Assembly (NCBI GenBank): GCA_025361485.1
Contig: JANYLA010000114.1
Location: 1-43,522 of the forward strand
Direction: 5' to 3'
From: Bacteroidales bacterium
GTDB lineage: Bacteria > Bacteroidota > Bacteroidia > Bacteroidales > Tenuifilaceae
Length of the DNA: 43,522 nucleotides
Under the pieces are notes generated by a model. The model did no database searches. It was not told the origin of the DNA and was given only the letters and a program-made list of their open reading frames with translations. Shown piece after piece: positions 16,722 to 25,080 of this stretch. Position numbers and translations under genes: made by a program. Position 1 is the stretch's first letter; each line of letters begins with the position of its first letter.

Positions 16722-17391
16722 GGCTGAGATTCTTATAATAGATGACGAACCACAAATCCGAAAGTTGCTTGAGATAACATTGGAGAGCAACGACTTTAAA
16801 GTATGGCTGGCTGAAACAGGAAAGGAAGGGGTGATTATGGCGGCTAATCATCCTCCTGAATTGATATTGCTGGACCTTGGATTGCCGGATAAAAGTGGTC
16901 ATGAAATTCTAAAAGAATTGCGTACTTGGTATAATAAATCAATAATCATTCTTTCGGTGCAAAATAATGAAACGGATATTGTTCAGGCTTTAGATAATGG
17001 TGCAACGGATTATCTCGCAAAGCCATTTCGCAATGCTGAGCTATTGGCTCGTATTCGTTCTGCCATTCGCAGAAACCAAACTCCGAACAACAATAATGTA
17101 ATTAATTGTGATGATGTAGAGATTGACCTTACAGCCAGAACCGTAAAGAAAAACAATGAGCTTATTAAACTCACTTCTACAGAATTTAATCTTCTTGTAC
17201 TACTTGCCAAAAACGAAGGACGAGTGTTAACCCATCATTTTATATTGAAAGAGATTTGGGGTGTCGGTTATCAAACAGAGACTCAATACTTACGTGTGTT
17301 TATTGGTACACTCAGAAAGAAAATTGAAACAAACCATAATCAACCCAAACATATTGTTACCGAAAGTGGTGTAGGTTATAGATTTTGTTAA
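16714..17391 (+). CDS. Response regulator, OmpR/KdpE family
   Basis: A 225-aa two-domain regulator. The receiver domain has the acidic pocket IIDDEP (Asp10/11), phospho-acceptor Asp54 in ILLDLGLPD, and Lys103 in YLAKPF. The C-terminal winged helix (trans_reg_C, about 130-225) has TSTEFNLLVLLAKNEGRVLTHHFILKEIWG and ends VRIFIGTLRKKIE-like then TESGVGYRF. It is closest in overall pattern to KdpE. It is coupled to the kinase by overlap and followed by kup after 125 nt. Likely targets are the 11-bp-spaced CTTTAYA repeats upstream of its own operon and of kup. Confidence 0.92.
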   Translation: MSKAEILIIDDEPQIRKLLEITLESNDFKVWLAETGKEGVIMAANHPPELILLDLGLPDKSGHEILKELRTWYNKSIIILSVQNNETDIVQALDNGATDYLAKPFRNAELLARIRSAIRRNQTPNNNNVINCDDVEIDLTARTVKKNNELIKLTSTEFNLLVLLAKNEGRVLTHHFILKEIWGVGYQTETQYLRVFIGTLRKKIETNHNQPKHIVTESGVGYRFC

Positions 17392-17421
17392 TTCAGTATT
17401 CATTAGTCTTCTTCAATTCAT

Positions 17422-17443
17422 CTTTATATTTTCTTTATATTAA
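17422..17443 (+). promoter_or_regulatory. Direct repeat CTTTATA x2, candidate KdpE-type operator upstream of kup
   Basis: Two adjacent 11-nt units, CTTTATATTTT (17422-17432) and CTTTATATTAA (17433-17443). The pair matches the repeat upstream of the kinase gene in word and spacing. It lies about 55-75 nt upstream of the start predicted from CACCTTTG (17482-17489), the usual distance for an activator site. Confidence 0.55.
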
Positions 17444-17481
17444 TCGACCATATTTTTATTTTTCACCTATAACATTAGTAG

Positions 17482-17511
17482 CACCTTTGCCGGGTTAATT
17501 TTTATAGGAGG
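17482..17511 (+). promoter_or_regulatory. Weak promoter and strong ribosome binding site of kup
   Basis: CACCTTTG at 17482-17489 is one base off the -7 consensus and lacks a good -33, as expected for an activated promoter. AGGAGG at 17506-17511 lies 5 nt before the GTG start codon. Such a full Shine-Dalgarno site is unusual among the genes here and decides the start. Confidence 0.45.
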
Positions 17512-17516
17512 ACAAA

Positions 17517-19373
17517 GTGAAGAATGGCATTAATAAGAAAGTAACCGCAGCATCGCTTTTAGTGGCTTTGGGTATTATTTATGGAGATATAGGAACGAGC
17601 CCTTTATATGCTTTGAGGGCGGTTATTGGAGAACGACCTATTGATCCGATTCTTGTATACGGAGGCGTTTCTTGTATTTTTTGGACTCTCGTTTTTCAAA
17701 CCACCGTAAAGTATATTTGGCTTACACTTAAAGCGGATAACGAAGGTGAAGGTGGCGTTTTCTCTTTATACGCTTTAGTAAGAAGATACGGAAAGCGTTT
17801 AGTTATTCCTACAATTCTTGGTGCAACTACTTTATTAGCTGATGGAATAATTACTCCTCCTATTTCTGTTGCATCCGCAATTGAAGGTTTAGGAATGGTT
17901 AAAGGATTAGAAAATACAATTGTTCCAGGCAACACCTTAACAATTGGAATTGTAGTGGCTATTCTTTCCCTCTTGTTTATATTTCAGCGTTTTGGGACAC
18001 AGGCGATTGGCAAATTTTTCGGACCGATTATGACCATTTGGTTTACTATGCTTTTGGTGGTTGGTGTCCACCAAATTACTTTGTTCCCAGATGTTTTAAA
18101 GGCACTAAGCCCTCATTATGCTTATGATTTGCTCGTAAACTATCCTCATGGTTTTTGGCTCCTAGGTGCTGTTTTCTTATGTACAACAGGTGCCGAGGCG
18201 TTGTATTCTGATCTTGGCCATTGCGGTATTAAGAACATTCGCATTACTTGGGGATTTGTAAAAGCTAGTTTGGTAGCATGTTATCTCGGACAGGCATCTT
18301 GGTTAATGCATCAGGGACAAACATTTTTGAATGGTCGTAATCCATTCTTTGAAGTTATTCCACATTGGTTTTTACTGTCAAGTATAATTATTGCTACATC
18401 GGCAACTATAATTGCCTCGCAAGCTTTGATAAGTGGTAGTTTTACATTGATTAATGAGGCCATGAACTTAAACTTTTGGCCAAGGGTAATTGTTCGTCAA
18501 CCAACTGAAACAAAGGGACAGATTTATATCCCAAGTGTAAACCTAATTCTTTGGTTTGGCTGTATTTTAATGATTTTATATTTCGGAAAATCGGCGCACA
18601 TGGAGGCCGCTTATGGCTTTTCAATAACCATTACGATGATAATGACAACGTTTTTATTAAGCTACTTTTTACTCTATAAATTAAAATGGAATAAGATTCT
18701 AGTATTTGGTTTATTACTGCTATTTGCAACCGTTGAAACATCTTTTTTTATTGCCAATGTTGCTAAAATTAAGGAGAGATGGATGTTTTTATTCTTTGAA
18801 CTATTCATCTTCATGACAATGTATACTTGGTATTATGCTCGAAAAATTAATAATAAATTTATCCACTTTGTCGACCTTGGGAAATATGTTCCTCAGCTAA
18901 ATGAGCTATGCGAGGATGATAATATTCCTAAATTTTCTACACATTTAGTATATCTGACAAAGGCAAACACAAGGCATCAGATTGAGGAGAAAATTATCAA
19001 ATCAATCTTTGCTAAAAAACCAAAAAGGGCTGATGTATATTGGTTCTTGCACATCAACAGAACGGAACACCCTTACACTCTTAATTATGATGTTTCGGAA
19101 TTGGTTCAAGATAAAGTGATTAAAATAAACATCAATGTTGGATTCCGAGTACAACCAAAAACGGAATTATACTTTAAGAAAATTGTTCAGGAATTAGTGG
19201 CCAATAAGGAGTTAAACCTTCATATTCGACCCGACGGCTCTACCAAATACAACAATGAACCCGATTTTAAATTTGTTGTAATTGAGAAGTTTTTATCTGT
19301 TGAGAATGAATTTGTTTTAAGAGAAAGTTTGCTATTGAATTCATACTTCTTCTTAAAGCATTTGGGGCTATGA
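17517..19373 (+). CDS. kup: Potassium transporter Kup (3' end frameshifted)
   Basis: A proton-coupled potassium uptake permease of the KUP/HAK/KT family. The signature GIIYGDIGTSPLYALRAV is near residues 19-36, then LTLKADNEGEGGVFSLYAL; about 12 transmembrane segments fill residues 10-440 and a cytoplasmic C-terminal domain follows. It starts at GTG with AGGAGG 5 nt upstream. The frame stops after HLGL at 19373. Removing one G from the GGGG at 19364-19367 reads on as HLGYDTKAFGLDKSDVKIEL and continues to a TAA at 19471-19473, adding about 33 family-like residues. The gene is therefore probably frameshifted at its end; the core should still be functional. It lies downstream of the KdpD/KdpE-like pair. 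Confidence 0.92.
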   Translation: MKNGINKKVTAASLLVALGIIYGDIGTSPLYALRAVIGERPIDPILVYGGVSCIFWTLVFQTTVKYIWLTLKADNEGEGGVFSLYALVRRYGKRLVIPTILGATTLLADGIITPPISVASAIEGLGMVKGLENTIVPGNTLTIGIVVAILSLLFIFQRFGTQAIGKFFGPIMTIWFTMLLVVGVHQITLFPDVLKALSPHYAYDLLVNYPHGFWLLGAVFLCTTGAEALYSDLGHCGIKNIRITWGFVKASLVACYLGQASWLMHQGQTFLNGRNPFFEVIPHWFLLSSIIIATSATIIASQALISGSFTLINEAMNLNFWPRVIVRQPTETKGQIYIPSVNLILWFGCILMILYFGKSAHMEAAYGFSITITMIMTTFLLSYFLLYKLKWNKILVFGLLLLFATVETSFFIANVAKIKERWMFLFFELFIFMTMYTWYYARKINNKFIHFVDLGKYVPQLNELCEDDNIPKFSTHLVYLTKANTRHQIEEKIIKSIFAKKPKRADVYWFLHINRTEHPYTLNYDVSELVQDKVIKININVGFRVQPKTELYFKKIVQELVANKELNLHIRPDGSTKYNNEPDFKFVVIEKFLSVENEFVLRESLLLNSYFFLKHLGL

Positions 19374-19473
19374 TACTAAGGCTTTCGGGCTCGATAAAAG
19401 CGATGTTAAAATTGAGCTAGTACCATTAGTATATAAACCAATAAGTAATATCGAGTTGACACGAAATAAATAA
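19372..19473 (+). pseudogene. Out-of-frame C-terminal tail of Kup
   Basis: 33 codons in the +1 frame immediately after the kup stop encode DTKAFGLDKSDVKIELVPLV and more, ending IELTRNK. This looks like the normal end of bacteroidotal Kup proteins, so it is the detached tail and not a separate gene. It is restored by deleting one G at 19364-19367. Confidence 0.7.
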
Positions 19474-19497
19474 GAAGTGCTCTTTTAATATTGTGGC

Positions 19498-20664
19498 TTA
19501 CTGAAATACCGGACTCGCAAACGCTTTTACATCCCCATCGGTTATCTCCTTGCTACAAAGAATTATTAGTCGCTCAATAACATTCCTGAACTCGCGGATA
19601 TTACCTGTCCATTTCTGTTTTTGCAACGCTTCAATGGCTTTTGGGGTAATGGTCTTCTTTGGCATACCATGTTCGTTGCAAATTAGCTCAATAAAATGAT
19701 CGGCAAGCATTGGGATATCTTCAGTCCTATCATTGAGCGATGGAACGTGAATTATTATAACGCTTAAACGATGGTAAAGGTCTTCTCGAAATTGAGCAGC
19801 CTCAATTTCCTTTGTAAGATTTTTATTGGTAGCAGCAATAACTCTAACATTTACATCAATATCCTTATCGCTACCTACGCGGGTAATCTTATTCTCTTGT
19901 AAAGCGCGTAATACCTTGGCTTGAGCGCTAAGGCTCATATCGCCAATTTCATCGAGGAATAGAGTTCCACCATCGGCCTGCTCAAATTTACCTTTGCGTT
20001 GCTTAATTGCGGATGTGAAGGCCCCTTTTTCGTGACCGAAAAGTTCACTTTCAATTAGTTCTGAAGGAATGGCAGCACAGTTAACTTCAACAAAAGGCAT
20101 ATCTGAGCGATTGCTCTTTTCGTGCAACCATCTAGCAACCAGTTCCTTGCCAGTACCGTTTGAGCCTGTGATTAGAACCCTAGAGTTAGTAGGAGCAACC
20201 TTATCAATTATATCTTTTACCTTTGTAATTGCTGCAGAGGTGCCAACTATATCGTAGGTTTTATTGACTTTCTTTTTAAGAATTTTTGTTTCTTGAATTA
20301 ATGTTGTCTTATCGGTTGCATTGCGCAGTGTGATAAGCAAACGGTTTAAATCGAGAGGCTTCTCAATAAAGTCGTACGCTCCTTTTTTGATTGACTCAAC
20401 AGCAGTGTCAATATTCCCATGTCCCGAAATCATGATTACAGGGGTTTCCGATGAATGCTCTTGTAGTTTTTCAAGCACTTCAATACCGTCCATCTGAGGC
20501 ATTTTGATATCGCAAAGTACAACATCGTAGCACGATGCCTTAAACATTTCGATACCGCCAGAACCATCTTCGGCAATATCAACCTCGTGCTTTTCGAACT
20601 CAAGGATTTCCTTTAAGGTGTTGCGGATAGCGCGTTCATCGTCAATTACAAGGATCTTGGACAT
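19498..20664 (-). CDS. Sigma-54-type response regulator without DNA-binding domain
   Basis: A 388-aa NtrC-like protein. An N-terminal receiver has the LVIDDER pocket, phospho-acceptor Asp in [13 protein letters not shown], and Lys in [10 protein letters not shown]. An AAA+ sigma-54 activation domain follows: Walker [15 protein letters not shown] in place of the usual sigma-54-contacting GAFTGA, Walker [12 protein letters not shown], then [10 protein letters not shown] and [15 protein letters not shown]. It stops shortly after, so the Fis-type helix-turn-helix is missing. It could act from solution or by binding another protein. It is 12 nt downstream of ppx/gppA on the same strand. No cognate histidine kinase is in the window. 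Confidence 0.9.
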   Translation of the reverse strand: MSKILVIDDERAIRNTLKEILEFEKHEVDIAEDGSGGIEMFKASCYDVVLCDIKMPQMDGIEVLEKLQEHSSETPVIMISGHGNIDTAVESIKKGAYDFIEKPLDLNRLLITLRNATDKTTLIQETKILKKKVNKTYDIVGTSAAITKVKDIIDKVAPTNSRVLITGSNGTGKELVARWLHEKSNRSDMPFVEVNCAAIPSELIESELFGHEKGAFTSAIKQRKGKFEQADGGTLFLDEIGDMSLSAQAKVLRALQENKITRVGSDKDIDVNVRVIAATNKNLTKEIEAAQFREDLYHRLSVIIIHVPSLNDRTEDIPMLADHFIELICNEHGMPKKTITPKAIEALQKQKWTGNIREFRNVIERLIILCSKEITDGDVKAFASPVFQ

Positions 20665-20676
20665 AGAAAGATGTTT

Positions 20677-21600
20677 TTAACTCATGTTAAATATCTCGAA
20701 TAAAGCACCCTCTTTTAGAGCGTAATTCGATTGATAAATCGATTTGATTCCTAAACGGGTGATTACAAAATTAGTAAAAATTGATGCAAGTACTATGAAG
20801 TCAACTCGGATTGGCTCCATGCCCTTCATGGCTATTCGTTCTGCTTTCGTTGAATTCAATAGTTTTTGATGCAATTGCAAGTATCCAATGAGTGGTATCT
20901 CGGCTGAAATTTGATTGTTTAATTCAATAATTCCTTGATTTGCAAGCAGGCTGCGGTATGTATCAAACGACCCCGAGCTACCGATTAATCGAATGGGAGG
21001 ATGAGCTTTTGATGCATTTATTAAAGTTTGGAGTTCAATTTCAAGGAACTGTTCAACTCTGCATATTTCTTCAGAGGTGATTGGCTCGCTCGGTTTAAAA
21101 TGATTTAAAAGTCGCTGAACACCAAGATTAAAGCTTTGCATCCAAAATGCTTGATTTTTATTGCAAAGAATTATCTCGTTGCTGCCTCCGCCAATATCTA
21201 GAACTAAATTAGTTTCAATGCCTAAATCTAATGCTTGCTTTACTCCGTGGTAAATTAAAAGCGCTTCCTTTTCACCCTTGATAACGTTAACCTTTAGGTT
21301 GTGTATCTTTAAAATTTCCTCAACAAAACTTGCTCCATTCTCGGCATCACGGGTTGCTGAGGTTGCAAAGGCAAAAACCTTATTAACGTTGAAGGTTGAG
21401 ATGGTTGACATGTGCGATTCAATGGCTTTTAGGCCACGTTCCCATGCTTTGGGGGCAATATACTTTTTATCTATTCCTCCTTCGCCGAGTTTAACAAAGC
21501 ATTTACTGTTATGAATGGTTTGAAAACTATTACTGCCATTGGTTTCAGCAATCAATAGGTTGAATGTATTTGTACCCATATCGATAATGGCAATTCGCAT
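20677..21600 (-). CDS. Ppx/GppA family phosphatase (exopolyphosphatase)
   Basis: A 307-aa member of the ASKHA fold that hydrolyses polyphosphate or the gamma/5' phosphate of pppGpp. The N-terminal phosphate loop IIDMGTNTFNLLIAE, FATSATRDAENG and the second loop LVLDIGGGSNEIIL are all present. It is the short form, without the HD-like C-terminal domain of E. coli Ppx, so polyphosphatase versus pppGppase cannot be decided. I start at MRIAIIDMG (21600); the upstream extension translates repeat DNA. The sigma-54-type regulator follows after 12 nt. Confidence 0.9.
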   Translation of the reverse strand: MRIAIIDMGTNTFNLLIAETNGSNSFQTIHNSKCFVKLGEGGIDKKYIAPKAWERGLKAIESHMSTISTFNVNKVFAFATSATRDAENGASFVEEILKIHNLKVNVIKGEKEALLIYHGVKQALDLGIETNLVLDIGGGSNEIILCNKNQAFWMQSFNLGVQRLLNHFKPSEPITSEEICRVEQFLEIELQTLINASKAHPPIRLIGSSGSFDTYRSLLANQGIIELNNQISAEIPLIGYLQLHQKLLNSTKAERIAMKGMEPIRVDFIVLASIFTNFVITRLGIKSIYQSNYALKEGALFEIFNMS

Positions 21601-21628
21601 AAATTTCAAATTATGTGTAAATGTAATG

Positions 21629-21719
21629 AATTTAGTGTTTAGTGTTTGGTTTTTAGTGTTAGGTGAAATATACATTATTAATAATAACTAAACACTATAC
21701 ACTAAACACCATACACTAG
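21629..21719. repeat. TTTAGTGT word repeat with long inverted arms
   Basis: The left arm (about 21629-21662) is built of TTTAGTGT-like words and the right arm (about 21684-21719) of ACACTAAA/ACACTATA words. They can pair imperfectly around an AT-rich centre. The outer end of the right arm supplies the TAG stop codon of the HD gene (21716-21718). It lies between two minus-strand genes. Confidence 0.75.
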
Positions 21720-22348
21720 TCAAGATTCCATTCAGCATAGAACTGCTCAAGGAATTGCTCCATGAATCGATGCCGTTGAACGGCAAGTTCTTTTGCAGTT
21801 TTGGTGTTTAGCCTATCCTTTAATAGCAGAAGTTTTTCGTAGAAATGGTTGATGGTTGAGGTTCGTGTACTTTTATAATCCTCGTAACTGTTGTGTAGAG
21901 TTGGTTTAAGGTTTGGGTCGTGCAGGGGTTGATTTTTATAACCACCATATGCAAATGTCCTTGCAACACCAATTGCTCCGATGGCATCGAGCCTATCGGC
22001 ATCCTGTACAGCCATCCCTTCTATTGATGATGGTTTTGTTTTTGTTCCTGCTCCTTTGTAGGAAACCTCCTTGATAATGGTCAGCACCCGTTCAATAAAA
22101 TCGGCAGTTGCTCCATTTTCAGCTAGTAATTTGCGGGCAATGGGAAGGTTTTCGCTATCGCTTAGTTCTAGCTTCCAATCGTCTAAATCGTGAAGTAATG
22201 CAGCTGTTTCAACAAGAAGCAAATCGGCTTTCTCTTTGCTTCCAATATTTTTTGCTAGGTTAACAACTCTGTAGATGTGCCACCAATCGTGACCCGAGGA
22301 GTCGTGTTGGCAAAGCTCTTTAACAGAATTGGCGATATTGTTTATCAT
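21716..22348 (-). CDS. HD-domain phosphohydrolase
   Basis: A 210-aa protein of the HD superfamily (YedJ-like). The metal ligands are visible: His in SSGHDWWHIYRVV, the HD pair in ALLHDLDDWKL, and a downstream Asp in VQDADRLDAIGAIGVARTFAYGG, the pattern of the PF01966-type metal-dependent phosphohydrolases. The substrate is unknown; nucleotides are usual. ATG 22348 (MINNIANSV) is preferred over one 7 codons upstream. The gene's stop codon lies within the TTTAGTGT repeat. A CACAATAG inverted repeat separates it from the ABC exporter genes upstream. Confidence 0.85.
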   Translation of the reverse strand: MINNIANSVKELCQHDSSGHDWWHIYRVVNLAKNIGSKEKADLLLVETAALLHDLDDWKLELSDSENLPIARKLLAENGATADFIERVLTIIKEVSYKGAGTKTKPSSIEGMAVQDADRLDAIGAIGVARTFAYGGYKNQPLHDPNLKPTLHNSYEDYKSTRTSTINHFYEKLLLLKDRLNTKTAKELAVQRHRFMEQFLEQFYAEWNLD

Positions 22349-22384
22349 AATGATTAAGACAAAAATCAAATTTCAAAAAAGATA

Positions 22385-22449
22385 ACCACAATAGGCACAA
22401 TAGTTCACATAGTTTAATTTCTATTGTGTCCTAATGTGTCTAATGTGGT
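22385..22449. repeat. CACAATAG word repeat with inverted arms
   Basis: Three words (CCACAATAG, CACAATAG, CACATAG) on the left face three complementary words (CTATTGTG, CTAATGTG, CTAATGTGG) on the right, around a centre of about 8 AT-rich nt. The transcript could form a long imperfect hairpin between the ABC permease and the HD gene. Confidence 0.75.
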
Positions 22450-22475
22450 GAATAATCTTTAAGTAATCAAGGCAC

Positions 22476-23828
22476 TTAATTCTTATACCTTAACCATTTC
22501 CACATCTCGGCCCACGATGTTTTTTTACCGTACATTAAAATTCCAACACGATAGATTTTTGATGAAAACCAGGTCAGACAAAGAAATGAAGCAACCAAAA
22601 TAATTCCAGAGATAAGAATTTCCCAACCCGATACTCCAAAAGGAATTCTAGCCATCATAATTATTGGAGAAGTAAACGGAATATATGAACACCAAATTGA
22701 TAAAGTCGCATTGGGGTTCTGAAAAGTTTGCATCATTATAATTATTGAGAAAATAAGTGGAATGGTAACCGGGAGCATAAACTGTTGCGTTTCTGTTTCG
22801 TTATCCACGGCAGCACCAATTGCTGCAAATAAAGCCGAATATAGTAAATATCCGAAGAGGAAGAAGAAAACAAATGAACCGATGATTAATGGAAGATTAA
22901 TGTTTTTTAAGGCAACCATAAAATCTACCATTTTTTGTTGATTCCCATCAAGTTTAACGGCATCACTGCCATTAGCTAAATTGCCTATTTGAGGTGAATT
23001 TTGTGAGTACTCTTTAATGGCTGTTTGGGTTTTTTGGTCTAGTAGCATCGTTTGAGCAAAAATTACTATACCGGTAGTTAATATAACCCAGATAATTAGC
23101 TGTGTAATTGCCACTGCAGCAATCCCCAAAATCTTACCCATCATAAGCTGGAAAGGCTTTACAGAGGATATCAAAACTTCTACAATCCTGCTCGTTTTCT
23201 CCTCAATTACGCCCCTCATGACCTGAACTCCAAATAGGAAAATGAACATGTAGATGGCAAACCCTGCAATATAAGCTACGCCCATTGCAATTTGTGCACT
23301 ACTCTCTTTTTCTGAGCCGTCCTTATTCCAAACTATTGTCCTAATGTTGACTTCAGTTTTTATGTCTTTCAGAATTTCTTGAAAATTTGGAATGTTGTAT
23401 TTTTCCAGTTTCCTCTTTTCTAACTCTTTAGAAATAGAGGACTCAACATTTGAAATTAATTCAAGCCCAGGTTGCTCCTCAGCGAAAAGACGAATATTTG
23501 ATGGGGTGAAATTATCAACTTTACCGATGAAAAGCACTCCAAAGTAACCGGATTTTTTGTAGCTACTTCTAATCGAATCAAGATTAGTACTATTGATGTA
23601 TGTATATGTAATGTTCTCTTTTTCTTTTAATTTATTGGTAAAGAATTTAGATTCATCAAGTACAATAATTGATTTTTTTGAATCATCGCGCCCATACATT
23701 GCGAGTAACATTGGTCCAACCATTATTGCACCAAAAAACAAGGGGCCTAACAAGGTCATTATGATAAAGGATTTCTTTTTTACCCTCGACATAAATTCCC
23801 TTTCAATAATCAGTAATATTTTATTCAT
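22476..23828 (-). CDS. ABC-2 type exporter permease (NatB-like)
   Basis: A 450-aa membrane permease. One transmembrane segment follows a basic start (REFMSRVKKKSFIIMTLLGPLFF), then a periplasmic domain of about 140 residues, then five to six transmembrane segments. Between these lies the conserved RGVIEEKTSRIVEVLISSVKPFQLMMGKILG motif of sodium/drug-type ABC-2 permeases. It starts 23 nt after the ATPase gene and forms an exporter with it. The substrate is unknown; NatAB-type sodium efflux is one option. Confidence 0.88.
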   Translation of the reverse strand: MNKILLIIEREFMSRVKKKSFIIMTLLGPLFFGAIMVGPMLLAMYGRDDSKKSIIVLDESKFFTNKLKEKENITYTYINSTNLDSIRSSYKKSGYFGVLFIGKVDNFTPSNIRLFAEEQPGLELISNVESSISKELEKRKLEKYNIPNFQEILKDIKTEVNIRTIVWNKDGSEKESSAQIAMGVAYIAGFAIYMFIFLFGVQVMRGVIEEKTSRIVEVLISSVKPFQLMMGKILGIAAVAITQLIIWVILTTGIVIFAQTMLLDQKTQTAIKEYSQNSPQIGNLANGSDAVKLDGNQQKMVDFMVALKNINLPLIIGSFVFFFLFGYLLYSALFAAIGAAVDNETETQQFMLPVTIPLIFSIIIMMQTFQNPNATLSIWCSYIPFTSPIIMMARIPFGVSGWEILISGIILVASFLCLTWFSSKIYRVGILMYGKKTSWAEMWKWLRYKN

Positions 23829-23851
23829 GGCTTTTTTTTAAAAGGGTTAAA

Positions 23852-24793
23852 TTAATTGGCTGAAACACCGTTTGCATGATTATAACTCTCAACAACTTGA
23901 ATAAAGATGTCGTTCATGCTGGGGATTACCTGATTAAAACCAGTTACCTCAACCGCAGGAAGTATCATGTTTAGCAGTCGATTATCCGATGAGTAATTGT
24001 TTACCTTAATAAGGGCTTTCTTTAATCCATTCTCATCGCTGTTGCCAATTAACGAGTAGTTGGAATCAAGGCATTCGCCAAGTTTAATTAAATCGCCATG
24101 GAATGATAATTCAAAAACGTTGCTGCCATATTTTTTGCGAACCTCATTAATCGGACCATTAAGTATATTCTTCGATTTGTTAATTAATGTGATATGATCG
24201 CAAAGCTCTTCAACAGATTCCATGTTATGGGTTGAGAAAATGATGGTTGAACCCTTCTTTTTAAGGTTTAGAATTTCATCTTTAAGAAGATTAGCGTTGA
24301 TAGGGTCGAATCCGCTGAATGGTTCATCGAAGATTAAAAGTTTTGGTTCATGTATAACGGTAACAATGAACTGAACCTTTTGAGCCATGCCTTTCGATAG
24401 CTCTTCCACCTTCTTATCCCACCAGTTCTGAATCTCAAACTTTTCAAACCAATATTTTAGCTGTTTTGTTGCATCGGATTTGCTCAGGCCTTTAAGTTGC
24501 GAAAGGTAAAGCGCTTGCTCTCCTACCTTCATCTTTTTGTATAAACCACGCTCTTCAGGTAAATATCCTATTTGGTAGATATCTTCAGCCTTCATTTTTC
24601 GACCTGCAAAAGTGATTTCACCCTTGTCGGGGCCAGTTATTTGGTTGATGATTCTAATTAGCGTTGTTTTTCCAGCACCATTTGGGCCAAGAAGACCGTA
24701 GATGCTTTTCTCGGGAACTTCAATGCTTACATCATCGAGTGCAAGGTGATTTGCGAAACGTTTTTCGACGTGCTCAGCGGTTAAAAGGTTCAT
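23852..24793 (-). CDS. ABC exporter ATP-binding protein (NatA-like)
   Basis: A 313-aa ABC ATPase with Walker A GPNGAGKTT (36-44), signature LSKGMAQKV, Walker B LLIFDEPFSGFDP and switch His in STHNM. A roughly 90-residue C-terminal extension, typical of NatA/CcmA-type subunits with DUF4162, follows. It pairs with the permease encoded directly downstream. No clean promoter was found in the 287-nt gap upstream, which holds the CACAAAGG repeat and the dnaJ terminator. Confidence 0.92.
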   Translation of the reverse strand: MNLLTAEHVEKRFANHLALDDVSIEVPEKSIYGLLGPNGAGKTTLIRIINQITGPDKGEITFAGRKMKAEDIYQIGYLPEERGLYKKMKVGEQALYLSQLKGLSKSDATKQLKYWFEKFEIQNWWDKKVEELSKGMAQKVQFIVTVIHEPKLLIFDEPFSGFDPINANLLKDEILNLKKKGSTIIFSTHNMESVEELCDHITLINKSKNILNGPINEVRKKYGSNVFELSFHGDLIKLGECLDSNYSLIGNSDENGLKKALIKVNNYSSDNRLLNMILPAVEVTGFNQVIPSMNDIFIQVVESYNHANGVSAN

Positions 24794-24885
24794 AATAATA
24801 TTTCATTTTTAGGGTTAAATAACACAATTCGAATTTAATAATTAATTAGTATCGGTTGTTTGCCAAAAGTTACAAAAAGTAATAC

Positions 24886-25008
24886 AGAGATTTTTTAACC
24901 ACTAAGAACACAAAGGTTGGCACAAAGGAGTAAAATGCTCTATATGAAAATAGGCCCTAGTGAGCCTTTGTGAATTTTCCCTTTGTGAGCCTTGGTGGTT
25001 TAATCTCT
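24886..25008. repeat. CACAAAGG word repeat with long inverted arms
   Basis: The left arm (24886-24930: AGAGATT, AACCACTAAG, ACACAAAGG, GCACAAAGG) is matched by the right arm (24959-25008: CCTTTGTGA, CCCTTTGTGAG, CCTTGGTGGTT, AATCTCT). The outermost AGAGATT/AATCTCT ends are perfect. The loop is about 30 nt. It lies between the dnaJ terminator and the ABC ATPase gene. Confidence 0.75.
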
Positions 25009-25012
25009 AAAT

Positions 25013-25041
25013 AAAAATCCCTGAGATTAACTTCAGGGATT
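25013..25041 (-). terminator. Rho-independent terminator of grpE-dnaJ
   Basis: AATCCCTGA (25016-25024) pairs with TCAGGGATT (25033-25041) around an 8-nt loop. On the minus strand it is followed by a T-rich run. It lies 40 nt past the dnaJ stop. Confidence 0.75.
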
Positions 25042-25080
25042 AATTTTCAATACTTTAAAGAACGATATTTTTACAAATTC

